DNA of 64,000 bases, from positions 224,647 through 288,646 of the forward strand of contig NZ_JAFCJE010000008.1 in assembly GCF_018131185.1 (NCBI RefSeq). Reading direction: 5' to 3'. Source of the DNA: Bradyrhizobium diazoefficiens (GTDB lineage Bacteria; Pseudomonadota; Alphaproteobacteria; Rhizobiales; Xanthobacteraceae). Numbering within the stretch: position 1 is the stretch's first letter; the number at the start of each line of letters is the position of its first letter. Positions 1-8,568 of the stretch are shown here, piece after piece. Made by a program: the position numbers and the translations under genes. Below the pieces are notes generated by a model. The model was not told the origin of the DNA, made no database searches, and saw only the letters and a program-made list of their open reading frames with translations.

Positions 1-54
1 ATGTCCGAGCCATTCCCGAATTGCGCAGCCGCCCACAGCAAGCCGCAACACCAT
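1..54 (-). CDS. possible start of a gene running off the left edge
   Basis: An ATG at 54 on the minus strand opens a frame of 18 codons that continues past base 1. It is preceded by a GGCGATC stretch and follows the SoxYZ-like gene in the same direction. Only the first residues (MVLRLAVGGCA) are visible, and they could begin a signal peptide. Too little is present to name it; by context it might be another quinoprotein-cluster gene. Confidence 0.25.
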   Translation of the reverse strand, partial: MVLRLAVGGCAIREWLGH

Positions 55-102
55 GATCGCCCGTTCGCGTCTCGCGCGGCCCGGAACGAGAGGAGGAGCG
101 CC

Positions 103-921
103 TTAAGTCCCCGGCTTTTCCACGTCCCACTCATTGCGGAACACGTGGCCGTCCGTGTCCTTGGCTTCCGCGCGGAAACGCTTGGCGCCGTTGGAGACGT
201 AGGTGAAGCGCAGATTGGGATCTTCCGAGATCGAGATGCCACCTTCCATCGACAGCACGGGGCTGTCGTCCTGCGTCAGCTTCAGCTGGTTGACGAAGAA
301 GGCGGGAATGTAGAGCTGCGTGACCTGGTCCATCTGCAGGCCGGAATTGTTGGGATGGCCGATCATGATCTGCGCTTCGCGGATACGGCTCGCCGGCGCC
401 TCCTCGCGCGCGAATTGCCGGTAACGCATCTGGCCCAGCCGGCTGTTGGCTTCTTCTGCGTTCTTTCCTGCCGGCGCAGAGCAGCCGCCCGAGGCCTTCA
501 CATAGACCTTCGAGACATAGAGCTGGCCGTCGCTGAGCTCGGCCACCGCATGGACGTCGGTGTAGTTGTTGACGCGCACGCGCGTCGAGATCTCGGTGAC
601 ATTGGCATCGGAGCCGAGCTCGAACTTCGCCGCCATCGGCGCCGGGTTACGGTCGATCACGAGGGTGATCGAGCGGATGCGGCGGCTGTCTGCGGGCGAC
701 AGTTTGCTGCGCAGAGTCACCGGAACGATCGCCGCGTCCTCTGCGCGATACGGCATCTCGATGCCGATGACGGCGCTGCCGTCGTTCATCGGGCGATTAT
801 TGAAGATATCCTGGACCAAGCCCGGCCAGGGATCGTCGGCGTCTGCAGCCTGCGCCGGCACGGCAAAGGCGATGCCGAGCAATGCGGCGATCAGGGGCAG
901 GCGGCGTGTCCATCTGGTCAT
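103..921 (-). CDS. quinoprotein dehydrogenase-associated SoxYZ-like carrier
   Basis: A 272-residue exported protein. Residues 1-26 are a signal peptide ending in AQA. The middle resembles SoxY and carries a Gly-Gly-Cys motif with Cys147, where SoxY keeps its substrate-carrying cysteine; the last ~90 residues resemble SoxZ. The family is a SoxYZ fusion found beside PQQ dehydrogenases rather than in sulfur-oxidation operons, and its cargo is unknown. The start at 921 was chosen because GGAGGA lies 8 nt upstream; an in-frame ATG at 945 lacks this. It is followed leftward by the window edge and preceded by the metallohydrolase gene, so the two are probably co-transcribed. Confidence 0.8.
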   Translation of the reverse strand: MTRWTRRLPLIAALLGIAFAVPAQAADADDPWPGLVQDIFNNRPMNDGSAVIGIEMPYRAEDAAIVPVTLRSKLSPADSRRIRSITLVIDRNPAPMAAKFELGSDANVTEISTRVRVNNYTDVHAVAELSDGQLYVSKVYVKASGGCSAPAGKNAEEANSRLGQMRYRQFAREEAPASRIREAQIMIGHPNNSGLQMDQVTQLYIPAFFVNQLKLTQDDSPVLSMEGGISISEDPNLRFTYVSNGAKRFRAEAKDTDGHVFRNEWDVEKPGT

Positions 922-935
922 GGTCGTGGTCCTCC

Positions 936-997
936 GAGTCAGCAAAGCTGATCTCGTCCAGAGTCAGCGAAGCTGATCTCCCGCGGAAGCTGATCTC
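936..997. repeat. three short direct copies ending in GAAGCTGATCTC
   Basis: The gap between two minus-strand genes holds three copies of a GCRAAGCTGATCTC-like unit at 936-955, 961-980 and 983-997. The first two copies are 20 bp and differ at one base. The third is shortened at its left end. No role is evident. Confidence 0.6.
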
Positions 998-1018
998 TTG
1001 CTCATGATAGCGCGCCTG

Positions 1019-1945
1019 CTACTCCCATTCAATTTCCGAGAATGCTGCAGTTGCGTTCCGCGCGTTGTAGTCGCCGAACAGCTCCCAGCGCGACCGCTCC
1101 TCAGCGGCCGCCTTGTCGGCGGCGGCCCGGATCGGCTCGCCGTTCTTGTTCAGCGCGCGGACGTCGGACAGCAGCGTTGACAGGTAACGCCGCTCATCGG
1201 TCAGCGCGGCAGGCCAGTCGCTCACGGGGCCGTGACCCGGCACGACGCGTCGCGCCGGGATGGTCTCCAGCTCCTTCAACGTCTCGAGCCAGCCGCGGAT
1301 GCTGCCATCCATGACCGGAATGTGGCGGAGAAAGACGAGATCGCCCGCGAACAGGGTCTTGGTCGTTTCGTCGTAGACGGTGACATCGCTGTCGCTGTGC
1401 CCGGTCCGCCAGGCGCGCAAGGTCAGTTGGCGCGACCCGAGATCAAGCGTTTTTGTGTCCGAAACCAGCAAGGTGGGAGCAATGATCTTCACGGGATCCA
1501 TCAACTCGCGACCCATGATGCGACGAAAATTGTCGAGATAGAAGGGCCCGCGCGTCGCGAGCGCCTGCGGCAGCTTGTTGTGGCCGACGAAGCTCGTGCC
1601 CGCGGTGGCGAAGGCCGCATTGCCGAAGACATGGTCGGGATGGCCGTGGGTGTTGATGACATAGCGGATCGGCTTGGATGTGCGGACCCGCACGGCGGCC
1701 AGCAGGGCCTCGCCTTCGCGAAGGCTGCCGCCGGTGTCGATGACGGCCACGGCGTCATCGCCCACGACGAAGCCGACATTGGCAATGTCGCCCTCGTTCT
1801 CGCGGGTCATCAGGGCAATGGCCCCGGAATGGACGAAGATTCCCGGTGCGACTTCGCTCACAGGCAATTCGGCCGCCCCGGCCCGTGCTAGCGTTGCGAT
1901 CCCCAGCAGGGACAAGGCTGCGATCACTCGAGCGATGCGGGACAC
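1019..1945 (-). CDS. quinoprotein relay zinc metallohydrolase (MBL fold)
   Basis: A 308-residue periplasmic metallo-beta-lactamase-fold protein. A signal peptide spans residues 1-22 or so (AARAGA cleavage region). The zinc motif HxHxDH is present at His100, His102, Asp104, His105, with the later TGHSDSD and PGHGP motifs supplying the other ligands. Members of this family cluster with PQQ alcohol dehydrogenases and are named quinoprotein relay system metallohydrolases; the substrate is unknown. It reads toward the SoxYZ-like gene and is divergent from the XoxJ-type gene, so 1946-2072 must hold two promoters. Confidence 0.8.
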   Translation of the reverse strand: MSRIARVIAALSLLGIATLARAGAAELPVSEVAPGIFVHSGAIALMTRENEGDIANVGFVVGDDAVAVIDTGGSLREGEALLAAVRVRTSKPIRYVINTHGHPDHVFGNAAFATAGTSFVGHNKLPQALATRGPFYLDNFRRIMGRELMDPVKIIAPTLLVSDTKTLDLGSRQLTLRAWRTGHSDSDVTVYDETTKTLFAGDLVFLRHIPVMDGSIRGWLETLKELETIPARRVVPGHGPVSDWPAALTDERRYLSTLLSDVRALNKNGEPIRAAADKAAAEERSRWELFGDYNARNATAAFSEIEWE

Positions 1946-2072
1946 TTTTCTGCCTCAGTTCAAAGGGTTCGCTGCATTGCACTGCAACAAAGCGAAGCCA
2001 GCGAAGTCTGGCCCATCATGGCGCGTCATGCGTTGCATGGATAGCATTCAAACAAAACGAGGAGGAAGCACG

Positions 2073-2954
2073 ATGACGGAGGCCGGACGACATCGTCGCT
2101 GGTTGTTTTCAATGTGGGTTCTGGTTGCATCCTGTGCGCTCGGCGATGTCGCCGTCGCGCAGACGAACGAGGCCGGCGATCTCTCATTCGAGCTGGTTGA
2201 TCCCAAGGTGCTGCGCGTCTGTGCCGATCCGCGCAATCTGCCGTTCTCGAACGAGAAGGGCGAGGGGTTCGAGAACAAGCTGGCCGAGCTGCTTGCAGAC
2301 AAGCTCCAGAAGAAGCTCGACTACGTCTTCTTCCCGCAGGCCACCGGCTTCGTGCGGATGACGCTGGGTGCGCATCGCTGCGACGTCATCATGGGCTTTC
2401 CGCAAGGCGATGACGTCGTGCAGGGCACCAACCCCTATTACCGCACGAGCTATGCATTGGTTGCCAAGGCCGGCAGCGGGCTCGAGAGCGTGGCTACGCT
2501 CGAGGATCCGAAGCTGAAGGGCAAGCATGTCGGCATCGTCGCGGGAACGCCGCCGGCGACCAACATGGCCATTGCCGGCCTGATGGGCGATGCAAAACCC
2601 TATCCGTTGATGGTCGACACGCGTTACGACAATTCGGCGCAGGTCATGATCGACGACCTCGCCGCCGGCAAGATCGACGCCGGCGTCCTGTGGGGACCCA
2701 TGGCCGGCTACTATGCGAAGAAGGTCGGCTCGCTTCACGTCACGCCGCTGGTGAAGGAAGCCACGGGTCCGAAGCTGGTCTATCGCATCGGCATGGGCGT
2801 GCGGCCCGCCGACCAGAACTGGAAGCGGCAGCTCAACAAGCTGATCCAGGAGAACCAGGCCGAGATCAACAAGATCCTGGTCGACTTCGGCGTACCGTTG
2901 CTCGACGAGAGCGATCGGCCGCTCAGTGCGGAGACGGTCAAGAAGACGCCATGA
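2073..2954 (+). CDS. xoxJ: MxaJ/XoxJ-type periplasmic binding protein
   Basis: A 293-residue exported protein of the solute-binding family 3 type. A signal peptide covers residues 1-30 (after the basic HRRWLF start, ending VAVAQ). The body has the LRVCADPRNLPFSN opening typical of the quinoprotein-associated binding proteins. MxaJ and XoxJ are thought to help assemble or activate methanol dehydrogenase rather than to import a solute. The start at 2073 has GAGGAGG just upstream; longer in-frame extensions lack a ribosome site and overlap the divergent gene. It precedes the Cys-Trp motif protein by 10 bp. The xoxJ symbol rests on family and context, since no xoxF or xoxG is visible here. Confidence 0.75.
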   Translation: MTEAGRHRRWLFSMWVLVASCALGDVAVAQTNEAGDLSFELVDPKVLRVCADPRNLPFSNEKGEGFENKLAELLADKLQKKLDYVFFPQATGFVRMTLGAHRCDVIMGFPQGDDVVQGTNPYYRTSYALVAKAGSGLESVATLEDPKLKGKHVGIVAGTPPATNMAIAGLMGDAKPYPLMVDTRYDNSAQVMIDDLAAGKIDAGVLWGPMAGYYAKKVGSLHVTPLVKEATGPKLVYRIGMGVRPADQNWKRQLNKLIQENQAEINKILVDFGVPLLDESDRPLSAETVKKTP

Positions 2955-2964
2955 GGCAGACACC

Positions 2965-3522
2965 ATGAGGCGGCCTCTTGCCGCTGCGCTCGTCGCCGCC
3001 CTGCTGGCGGCGCCGGTTCTGGCGCAGCAGCAGGAGCCGTTCGAGCCCGAGGGTTATCGGACCGACAATTATCGCGCGCCGGTGCCGGCGACGCTCGCCG
3101 GCGCGCGGGTGCTTGCCACGGCGGAAGCCGAAGCGATCTGGCGTGCCGGAAGCGGTGCGTTTATCGACGTGCTGCCGCGTCCGCCGAAGCCGAAGAACCT
3201 TCCGGAAGGCACGGTGTGGCGCGATGCGCCGCGCAGGAACATTCCGGGCAGCATCTGGCTGCCGGATACCGGCTATGGCACGCTGCCGCCCGCCATGGAC
3301 GATTATTTCCAGCGCGGCCTCGCGCGCGCCTCGCGCGGCGACAAGTCGGCGCTGCTTGTGATGTACTGCCTCGCCGACTGCTGGATGTCCTGGAACGCCG
3401 CCAAGCGCGCGCTCGCCTATGGCTATTCCAACATCGCCTGGTACCCCGATGGCACCGACGGCTGGGAGCGTGCCAGGCTCCCCACCGAAGAGGTGCAGCC
3501 GGAGCCGCGGCCGGAGCAGTAG
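2965..3522 (+). CDS. PQQ-catabolism-associated Cys-Cys-Trp motif protein (rhodanese-like)
   Basis: A 185-residue exported protein with signal peptide residues 1-20 (PVLAQ). The signature is Cys135-Leu-Ala-Asp-Cys139-Trp140 followed by MSWNAAKRA, which marks the rhodanese-like family that travels with PQQ-dependent catabolism genes. The spacing here is three residues between the cysteines. The first cysteine is where a rhodanese active site would sit. It starts 10 bp after the XoxJ-type gene, so the two form an operon. The function is unknown; a redox or maturation role in the periplasm is an inference. Confidence 0.78.
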   Translation: MRRPLAAALVAALLAAPVLAQQQEPFEPEGYRTDNYRAPVPATLAGARVLATAEAEAIWRAGSGAFIDVLPRPPKPKNLPEGTVWRDAPRRNIPGSIWLPDTGYGTLPPAMDDYFQRGLARASRGDKSALLVMYCLADCWMSWNAAKRALAYGYSNIAWYPDGTDGWERARLPTEEVQPEPRPEQ

Positions 3523-3576
3523 TGATGGGCGCAGATGCCCGCCTCTCCCCGTGAGCGAGGAGAGGCGGAGACAGGA

Positions 3577-3879
3577 CTATTTCTGCTTCTGCAACTTCGT
3601 CAGCGTGCCGGTGCCGTTCGCCTCGGTGGCGGTATAGCTCACCCTGTCGCCGGCATGGACGGCGTCCAGCATCGCGGCGTCCTTTGCCTTGTATTCCTGG
3701 AGCGCGCCGGCGCTACCTGTGCTGGCGCCGACCGTGCCCTTTTGCGCCTGCTGGATCGAGATCGTGCCGTTGAGCCGGTCGATCCGCATGACCATTCCGG
3801 TCATGTCTTCGGCAAGGGCGCTGGTTGCGAGCATCGTGGCGACCGCAGCGCCCGCGAGGATGAATTTCATGGTTCCCAT
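3577..3879 (-). CDS. small exported protein, DUF1344/CusF-like
   Basis: A 100-residue protein with a signal peptide (residues 1-23, ending SALA). The mature part, starting EDMTGMVMRIDRLNGTISI, looks like the small OB-fold domain shared by DUF1344 and CusF-type copper-binding proteins, but the Met and His copper ligands of CusF are not obvious. GGGAGG lies 7 nt before the ATG at 3879. It stands alone, convergent with the Cys-Trp motif gene. A periplasmic metal role would suit the neighbourhood but is not shown by the sequence. Confidence 0.65.
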   Translation of the reverse strand: MGTMKFILAGAAVATMLATSALAEDMTGMVMRIDRLNGTISIQQAQKGTVGASTGSAGALQEYKAKDAAMLDAVHAGDRVSYTATEANGTGTLTKLQKQK

Positions 3880-4028
3880 CGAGGCCTCCCGATGTCCTGG
3901 ATTGGAATGTCTTGGATTGACTTGGACAAGACCTCCCAAGGCGATTTGGTTCCGCCTGCTAGCGCGGCGAAAGGTTAACGATCGTGAACATAGCTCGGGA
4001 ACTTTGAAGCAAGCTCATGCTGCCGACC

Positions 4029-4637
4029 CTATTCCATTTCCTGCTGGATCACGCGGCCGAGCGCGAACAGGCGCTGGTCGATCGTGGTTGGAACCTCGCA
4101 GACGAACCGCACCACCTTGTTGCGGTCCTCGAAAATGCGGGTCTTCCAGATGAGCTCGTTGCCGAGCGCCTCCACCTTGGCCTCGTCACGCGGGGTGGCC
4201 CCCTGAAGCGCCTGGAGCTGAACTGCCTCCTCGCGGATCCTGTCGGCGGCCTCGCGCTGCTTGCGGCTGACGCGCTCCAGCCCGCTCATGACTTGCGAAC
4301 GCTGGGCGTTGAGCGTTTCGAACAGGCCGGCGAACAGCAGCTTGGCATTCGCAGACTTGTCGGCGGAAGAGGCGGCCAAGAAGTCTTTCACCGACTTCTC
4401 GGCTTCGTCCATCGACGTCTTGCGCGCTGACAGTTTTGCGACCAGCGCCACGATTTTCGTGTCGTTCTTCCACCTGGTCTCGGCGTCGTCGAGCGCAGGA
4501 CCAGCCCAGACCGCGGCGAGCGAGATCTCCGGCACCTTGGCCTGCGTGCAGGGCCAGTTGGGGTAGCGCGGATCGGCCGCGCGGGCCGCCGTGCCGGACA
4601 GCACGAGCGCCAGAACTGCCATCGCCAGAACCTTCAT
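4029..4637 (-). CDS. exported protein of the quinoprotein/ABC operon (LutG-like position)
   Basis: A 202-residue secreted protein with signal peptide residues 1-20 (ARAA). The mature part is mostly helical and charged, with one cysteine near each end (in NWPCTQ and RFVCEV) that could form a disulfide. Its start overlaps the permease stop by 4 nt (ATGA), so it is translationally coupled and is the last gene of the five-gene operon. By position it corresponds to the exported protein next to the ABC exporter genes in methylotroph lut clusters. The molecular function is unknown. Confidence 0.7.
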   Translation of the reverse strand: MKVLAMAVLALVLSGTAARAADPRYPNWPCTQAKVPEISLAAVWAGPALDDAETRWKNDTKIVALVAKLSARKTSMDEAEKSVKDFLAASSADKSANAKLLFAGLFETLNAQRSQVMSGLERVSRKQREAADRIREEAVQLQALQGATPRDEAKVEALGNELIWKTRIFEDRNKVVRFVCEVPTTIDQRLFALGRVIQQEME

Positions 4638-5482
4638 CCTTCGCCTCCTGCAGGCCCCCGTCGCGCCAGCCCACGCGAGGGATCATAGGCCCAAATCGCG
4701 CCGATCATGAAGACGATTGTGCAAGCCGCGACCACCGCGAGCGAGATCCAGTTGATCTGTCCGTACAGCGCAAAACGTATCAGCTCGACTGCGTGGGTGA
4801 ACGGATTGGCCTCGCAGAGATAGTACAGATAAGGACTGCCCTCCCGCACCCGCCAGAGCGGATAGAGCGCGGAGGAAGCGAAGAACATCGGGAAGATCAC
4901 GAAGTTCATCACGCCGGCGAAGTTTTCGAGCTGCTTGATGCCGGAGGAGATCAGCATGCCGAGCGAACCCAGCATCAGCCCCGACAGGATCAACGCCGGC
5001 AGCACGGTGAGATAGCCCGATGACGGCGGGGTGATGTCCCAGAACCAGGCGATCAGCAGGAACGCATAGACCTGGAGCAACGACACCGCGGTGCCTGCCA
5101 GCAGCTTGCAGAACAGCAAGAACCCGCGCGGCAGCGGGCTCACCAGCAGCGTGCGCATGTTGCCCATTTCGCGGTCATAGACCATCGAGAGCGAGGATTG
5201 CATGCCGTTGAAGAGCTGGATCATCGCCATCAGACCGGGAGCGATATACACCTCGTAGAGGATATAGGTTTCGTAGGGCGGGATGATGGAGATGCCGAGC
5301 ACCTGGCGAAAGCCGGCGGCGAAGATGAACAGCCACACCAGCGGCCGCACCAGCGCCGAGACGAAGCGCTCGCGCTGATGCAGGAAGCGCAATCCCTCGC
5401 GCCAGACGATGCCGGTGAGGCAGGTCATGTACTCGGCGGCCGAGAAGCCGCGCGGCGCGTCACGCGTGGTGATGCTGCTCAT
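4634..5482 (-). CDS. ABC-2 type transporter permease (LutF-like)
   Basis: A 282-residue inner-membrane protein with about six membrane segments, of the ABC-2 family. It is the membrane partner of the ATPase encoded just upstream, whose stop codon overlaps its start by 4 nt. ABC-2 permeases usually act as exporters, yet this type sits in operons with a periplasmic binding protein and quinoprotein genes. In Methylorubrum the equivalent pair is needed for lanthanide transport (established for that genus; inferred here). Confidence 0.8.
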   Translation of the reverse strand: MSSITTRDAPRGFSAAEYMTCLTGIVWREGLRFLHQRERFVSALVRPLVWLFIFAAGFRQVLGISIIPPYETYILYEVYIAPGLMAMIQLFNGMQSSLSMVYDREMGNMRTLLVSPLPRGFLLFCKLLAGTAVSLLQVYAFLLIAWFWDITPPSSGYLTVLPALILSGLMLGSLGMLISSGIKQLENFAGVMNFVIFPMFFASSALYPLWRVREGSPYLYYLCEANPFTHAVELIRFALYGQINWISLAVVAACTIVFMIGAIWAYDPSRGLARRGPAGGEG

Positions 5483-6285
5483 GCGCCGCCTCCCGGCATG
5501 GTTTGCGCGCCGGTCAGGCGCATGAAGGCGGTGTTGACGTCCTGCGCGCCGGCCTCCGCGATGACGCGGCTCATCGGCCCCCGCGCCAGCACCTTGCCCT
5601 GGTGCAGCACCACGAGGTCGTCACTCGGCATGATCTCGTCGAACAGGTGGGTCGCCCAGAGCACGCCGATGCCTTGTTCCGTCACGAGCTGGCGGACCTG
5701 GCTGATGATGTCGGCGCGCGCTTTGACGTCCAGGCCGACGGTCGGCTCGTCGAGCAGCAGCAGCCGGGGCCGGTGCAGCAGCGCGCGGGCGATCTCCAGC
5801 CGCCGCATCTGCCCGCCCGAGAGATCGCGCACCTTGCTGCCGGCGCGGTCTTCGAGCCCGATGCGGCCGAGCAGCTCGGCGCTGCGCGCGGCCGCCTCGC
5901 GCCGGCTGATGCCGTGGAGCGCGGCGTGGTAGAGCAAATTCTGCGTCAACGACAGGTCGAGATCGAGCGTGCGCGGCTGGAACACGACCCCCAGCAGCCG
6001 CAGCGCTTCGCCGGGGCTCTTGCCGATGTCATGGCCGAAAATGCCGACGCGGCCGGACTGAATGCCGAACAGGCGCGTGACGAGCGAGAACAACGTGCTC
6101 TTGCCGGCACCGTTGAGGCCGAGCAGGGCCGTGAAGCTCGCCGGCTGCACATTGAAAGAGACGTCGATCAACGCGCGGCGCGGCCCATAGGCATGGCTGA
6201 CACCGTCGATCGACAGTGCCGGCGCCCCGGCCAATTCCAGCCCCGGCGTCTCACGCGGTTCGGCGATGGGGGCAGGGCTGATCAT
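5479..6285 (-). CDS. ABC transporter ATP-binding protein (LutE-like)
   Basis: A 268-residue ATPase. The Walker A motif GLNGAGKS is at residues 56-63, the signature LSGGQ at 155-159 and Walker B LLLLDE at 175-180, followed by the D-loop GLD. All catalytic motifs are intact. The first ~20 residues are a Pro-rich extension. It overlaps the genes on both sides by 4 nt and powers the permease encoded next. Confidence 0.88.
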   Translation of the reverse strand: MISPAPIAEPRETPGLELAGAPALSIDGVSHAYGPRRALIDVSFNVQPASFTALLGLNGAGKSTLFSLVTRLFGIQSGRVGIFGHDIGKSPGEALRLLGVVFQPRTLDLDLSLTQNLLYHAALHGISRREAAARSAELLGRIGLEDRAGSKVRDLSGGQMRRLEIARALLHRPRLLLLDEPTVGLDVKARADIISQVRQLVTEQGIGVLWATHLFDEIMPSDDLVVLHQGKVLARGPMSRVIAEAGAQDVNTAFMRLTGAQTMPGGGA

Positions 6286-7262
6286 GGCGCGATCGCGACG
6301 CCCCAGGGCAGCTCGCCGACCTGAATGGTCTTGATTACCTTTTGCGCGGCGACGTCGATGACGGAAACGTCGTTCGACACGCCGTTGGTGGTGAGCAGGT
6401 ATTTCTCATCGGGCGTGAACGCCACGTGCCAGACCCGCTGCCCGACCAGGAGATATTTCGTCACCTTGCGCGTGGCGACATCGACCACGGCGATGCGGTT
6501 GGCGGGGCCGAGCGCGACGAAGGCGGTCTTGTCGTCCTTGGTCATGCCGATGCCGACCGGCTGGATCGCCTCTTTCCGCAGGCCCGGAATCTCGAACGTG
6601 ACCTTGCCGATCACCTCGTGCTTCTTCGGGTCGATGATCGAGACGGTGCCGCCGATCTCGGAGGACACCCACACTTCCGAACTGTCGTGCTTGAACTCGG
6701 CAAAGCGCGGCCGGGCGTCGACCAGCACGTTGGCGACGATCTGGCGCGAGGCCGTGTCGATGAAATGCGCCATATTGGTCGTCTCGGACGTGTTGATCAG
6801 CGTCTTGCCGTCGGGGCTGATGGTCATGCCCTCGGGCTCGACGCCGACCTGGATGTCACCGAGCCGGGCGCGCTTCTCGAGATCGATCACGGTCACCGTG
6901 TTGTCGTTCTCGTTGGCGACATAGAGGATCTTGCCGGCGGCATCCTGGGCGAATAATTCCGGGTCGGGTCCGGAGGGCAGGCTGTCCACGACGCTGTGCG
7001 TCTTGGCGTCGATCATCTGGATGGTGTCGTCGTCGCCGACGGCGACCATCACGAACTTGCCGTCGCGCGTGAGATCGATGCCGCGCGGGCGCTGGCCGAC
7101 CTTGATCGTCTTGGTCACGGTCCAGCTGTTGGTGTCGATCACCGTCACCGTGTTGCTCTTCTCGTTCGAGACATAGGCGATGAACGCATGCGCGGGCGCG
7201 GCCGCCAGCGCCAGTCCGGAGAGAAGCCCAACACGCCACATGCGCAACATCCGCGTCCTCAT
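6282..7262 (-). CDS. YVTN-family beta-propeller protein, PQQ-associated (LutD-like)
   Basis: A 326-residue exported protein. A signal peptide (residues ~1-26, ending AHA) is followed by seven blade-like repeats of the form YVxNExxNTVTVID, the YVTN/NHL-type propeller. The family is tagged as PQQ-dependent catabolism-associated beta-propeller. The start at 7262 was chosen because its ATG overlaps the preceding stop in an ATGA; an ATG 12 nt further upstream is also possible. Propellers of this kind may bind a ligand or partner in the periplasm; nothing more specific can be read. Confidence 0.82.
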   Translation of the reverse strand: MRTRMLRMWRVGLLSGLALAAAPAHAFIAYVSNEKSNTVTVIDTNSWTVTKTIKVGQRPRGIDLTRDGKFVMVAVGDDDTIQMIDAKTHSVVDSLPSGPDPELFAQDAAGKILYVANENDNTVTVIDLEKRARLGDIQVGVEPEGMTISPDGKTLINTSETTNMAHFIDTASRQIVANVLVDARPRFAEFKHDSSEVWVSSEIGGTVSIIDPKKHEVIGKVTFEIPGLRKEAIQPVGIGMTKDDKTAFVALGPANRIAVVDVATRKVTKYLLVGQRVWHVAFTPDEKYLLTTNGVSNDVSVIDVAAQKVIKTIQVGELPWGVAIAP

Positions 7263-8440
7263 TTCAGCTTGCATTTGCTCTCCGGACGATCGTAGCCGAG
7301 CGTGTCGAGCTCGGAGACCTGGTGCAGAAAACCTTCCTGCGGCGAGACTGACACCACCATGCGGCCGTCGACCAGGAGGATCGGCTGACGCAGCTGGAGA
7401 TTCCAGTCGCGCAAGGTGAGGCGCGTGCCCTTGAAGGCGGCGACCGAGAAGTCCGGGCCCTTGATGAAGTCGGTCACCTTTTTCACGTCGCCGGAACTGG
7501 TGCGCGAGGTGGCCTCGCCGATCATGCGCACCGCGGTCCAGGCCTGCATGTCGAGCGCGGTCATCCGCCGCGCGTTCAGCTTGACGAAGCGGTTCTGGAT
7601 CTGGATGGCACCCCACTGGTCCTGCGCGGCGTCCCAGCTGCGCGGCACGAGCCCGGCCGAGCCCGCGACCGGCCGCGGATCCCAAATGCGATAGGGCAGG
7701 TAGGCGCCGAACACCTCGCTCTCGTCGGCGGCGACCAGCACGTCATAGGCGGGCGCCTGCTGCGTGAATACCGGCATCTGGCGCTGGATCAGCGTGACGC
7801 CGCTATCGGTGCGGCGTGCGCCGCCCTTGTCCTCGAAGGTGCGCTCCTGCACGATCTTGGCGCCGAACCGCGTCGCGGTGCGCCTCAGTGCATCGGCGAA
7901 CAGCTTGTCCTCGTCATGCGAGCCGACCACCAGCAGCCAGCGCGACCACTTCTTCCACACCAGGTATTGCCCGAGTGCATCGGCCAGCATCGCGCGCGTC
8001 GGCGCGGTGTGGATCACATTGCCGCGGCAATCGGCCTCGCGCAGCCGCTCGTCGATTGCACCGACGTTGAACAGAAGCGTGCCGCGATCGCGCAGGGCGT
8101 CCGAGACCTTTAGCAGAGCATCGGCGGGCAGGTCGGCGATGATGAAGCCGTTCTTCTCCGCGAGCGCGGCCGCGGCCTGGACCGGGTCCTCACCTTCCTT
8201 GATGCGCCGTTCTTCCAGCGCAAAGCGTTGGCCCAGAAATTTCCCGGTGGTGTTGTTGTCCTCGATGGCGAGGCGGGCTCCGGCGAGGCCGTCATTCTCC
8301 GCGGGCAGATCGACCAGCGATAGCGTCGATCGGGAAGCGGCGAGGCCGAGATAGCCGACGCCGATCAGGGCAGGCTCCGCCGCGAGCGCGCTCGTCGCAG
8401 CGAGACCAAAGCCGATCAGACCGGCCAGCCATCGGATCAT
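7259..8440 (-). CDS. PQQ-associated ABC transporter substrate-binding protein (LutA-like)
   Basis: A 393-residue exported protein of the branched-chain amino-acid-type (periplasmic binding fold I) family, in the subgroup that accompanies PQQ alcohol dehydrogenase systems. The signal peptide covers residues 1-21 (ALAAE). GGAGGAAAC sits immediately before the ATG at 8440, which fixes the start 28 codons inside the longest frame. It is the first gene of a five-gene operon ending at 4029. It is divergent from the DUF2380 gene. By analogy with methylotroph lut clusters it may bind a lanthanide complex. Confidence 0.82.
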   Translation of the reverse strand: MIRWLAGLIGFGLAATSALAAEPALIGVGYLGLAASRSTLSLVDLPAENDGLAGARLAIEDNNTTGKFLGQRFALEERRIKEGEDPVQAAAALAEKNGFIIADLPADALLKVSDALRDRGTLLFNVGAIDERLREADCRGNVIHTAPTRAMLADALGQYLVWKKWSRWLLVVGSHDEDKLFADALRRTATRFGAKIVQERTFEDKGGARRTDSGVTLIQRQMPVFTQQAPAYDVLVAADESEVFGAYLPYRIWDPRPVAGSAGLVPRSWDAAQDQWGAIQIQNRFVKLNARRMTALDMQAWTAVRMIGEATSRTSSGDVKKVTDFIKGPDFSVAAFKGTRLTLRDWNLQLRQPILLVDGRMVVSVSPQEGFLHQVSELDTLGYDRPESKCKLK

Positions 8441-8568
8441 GTTTCCTCCAAGAGTTCTCCCCCGCTTGACCGCCGGTAGAGAATTGTCTCTGCTAAAGCA
8501 TGACCGATTTGTCAGGGCATGCAACCCCGCATTTCGTCCCCGCGCGCACGAGGACCGGAATCACGATC
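8441..8568. promoter_or_regulatory. divergent promoter region with a GCATG...CATGC palindrome
   Basis: This 128-bp gap serves the LutA-like operon (leftward) and the DUF2380 gene (rightward). It holds an imperfect palindrome at 8498-8522 with outer arms GCATG/CATGC and an inner TGAC-N6-GTCA, and a smaller one (AGAGA-N4-TCTCT) near 8478. A TTGACC at 8466 could be a -35 box. These are candidates only. Confidence 0.35.

Noticed and set aside
3577..3879. lanmodulin candidate near the lut-type genes
   Set aside because: The small exported protein has no EF-hand DxDxDx motifs; it fits DUF1344/CusF-like proteins instead.
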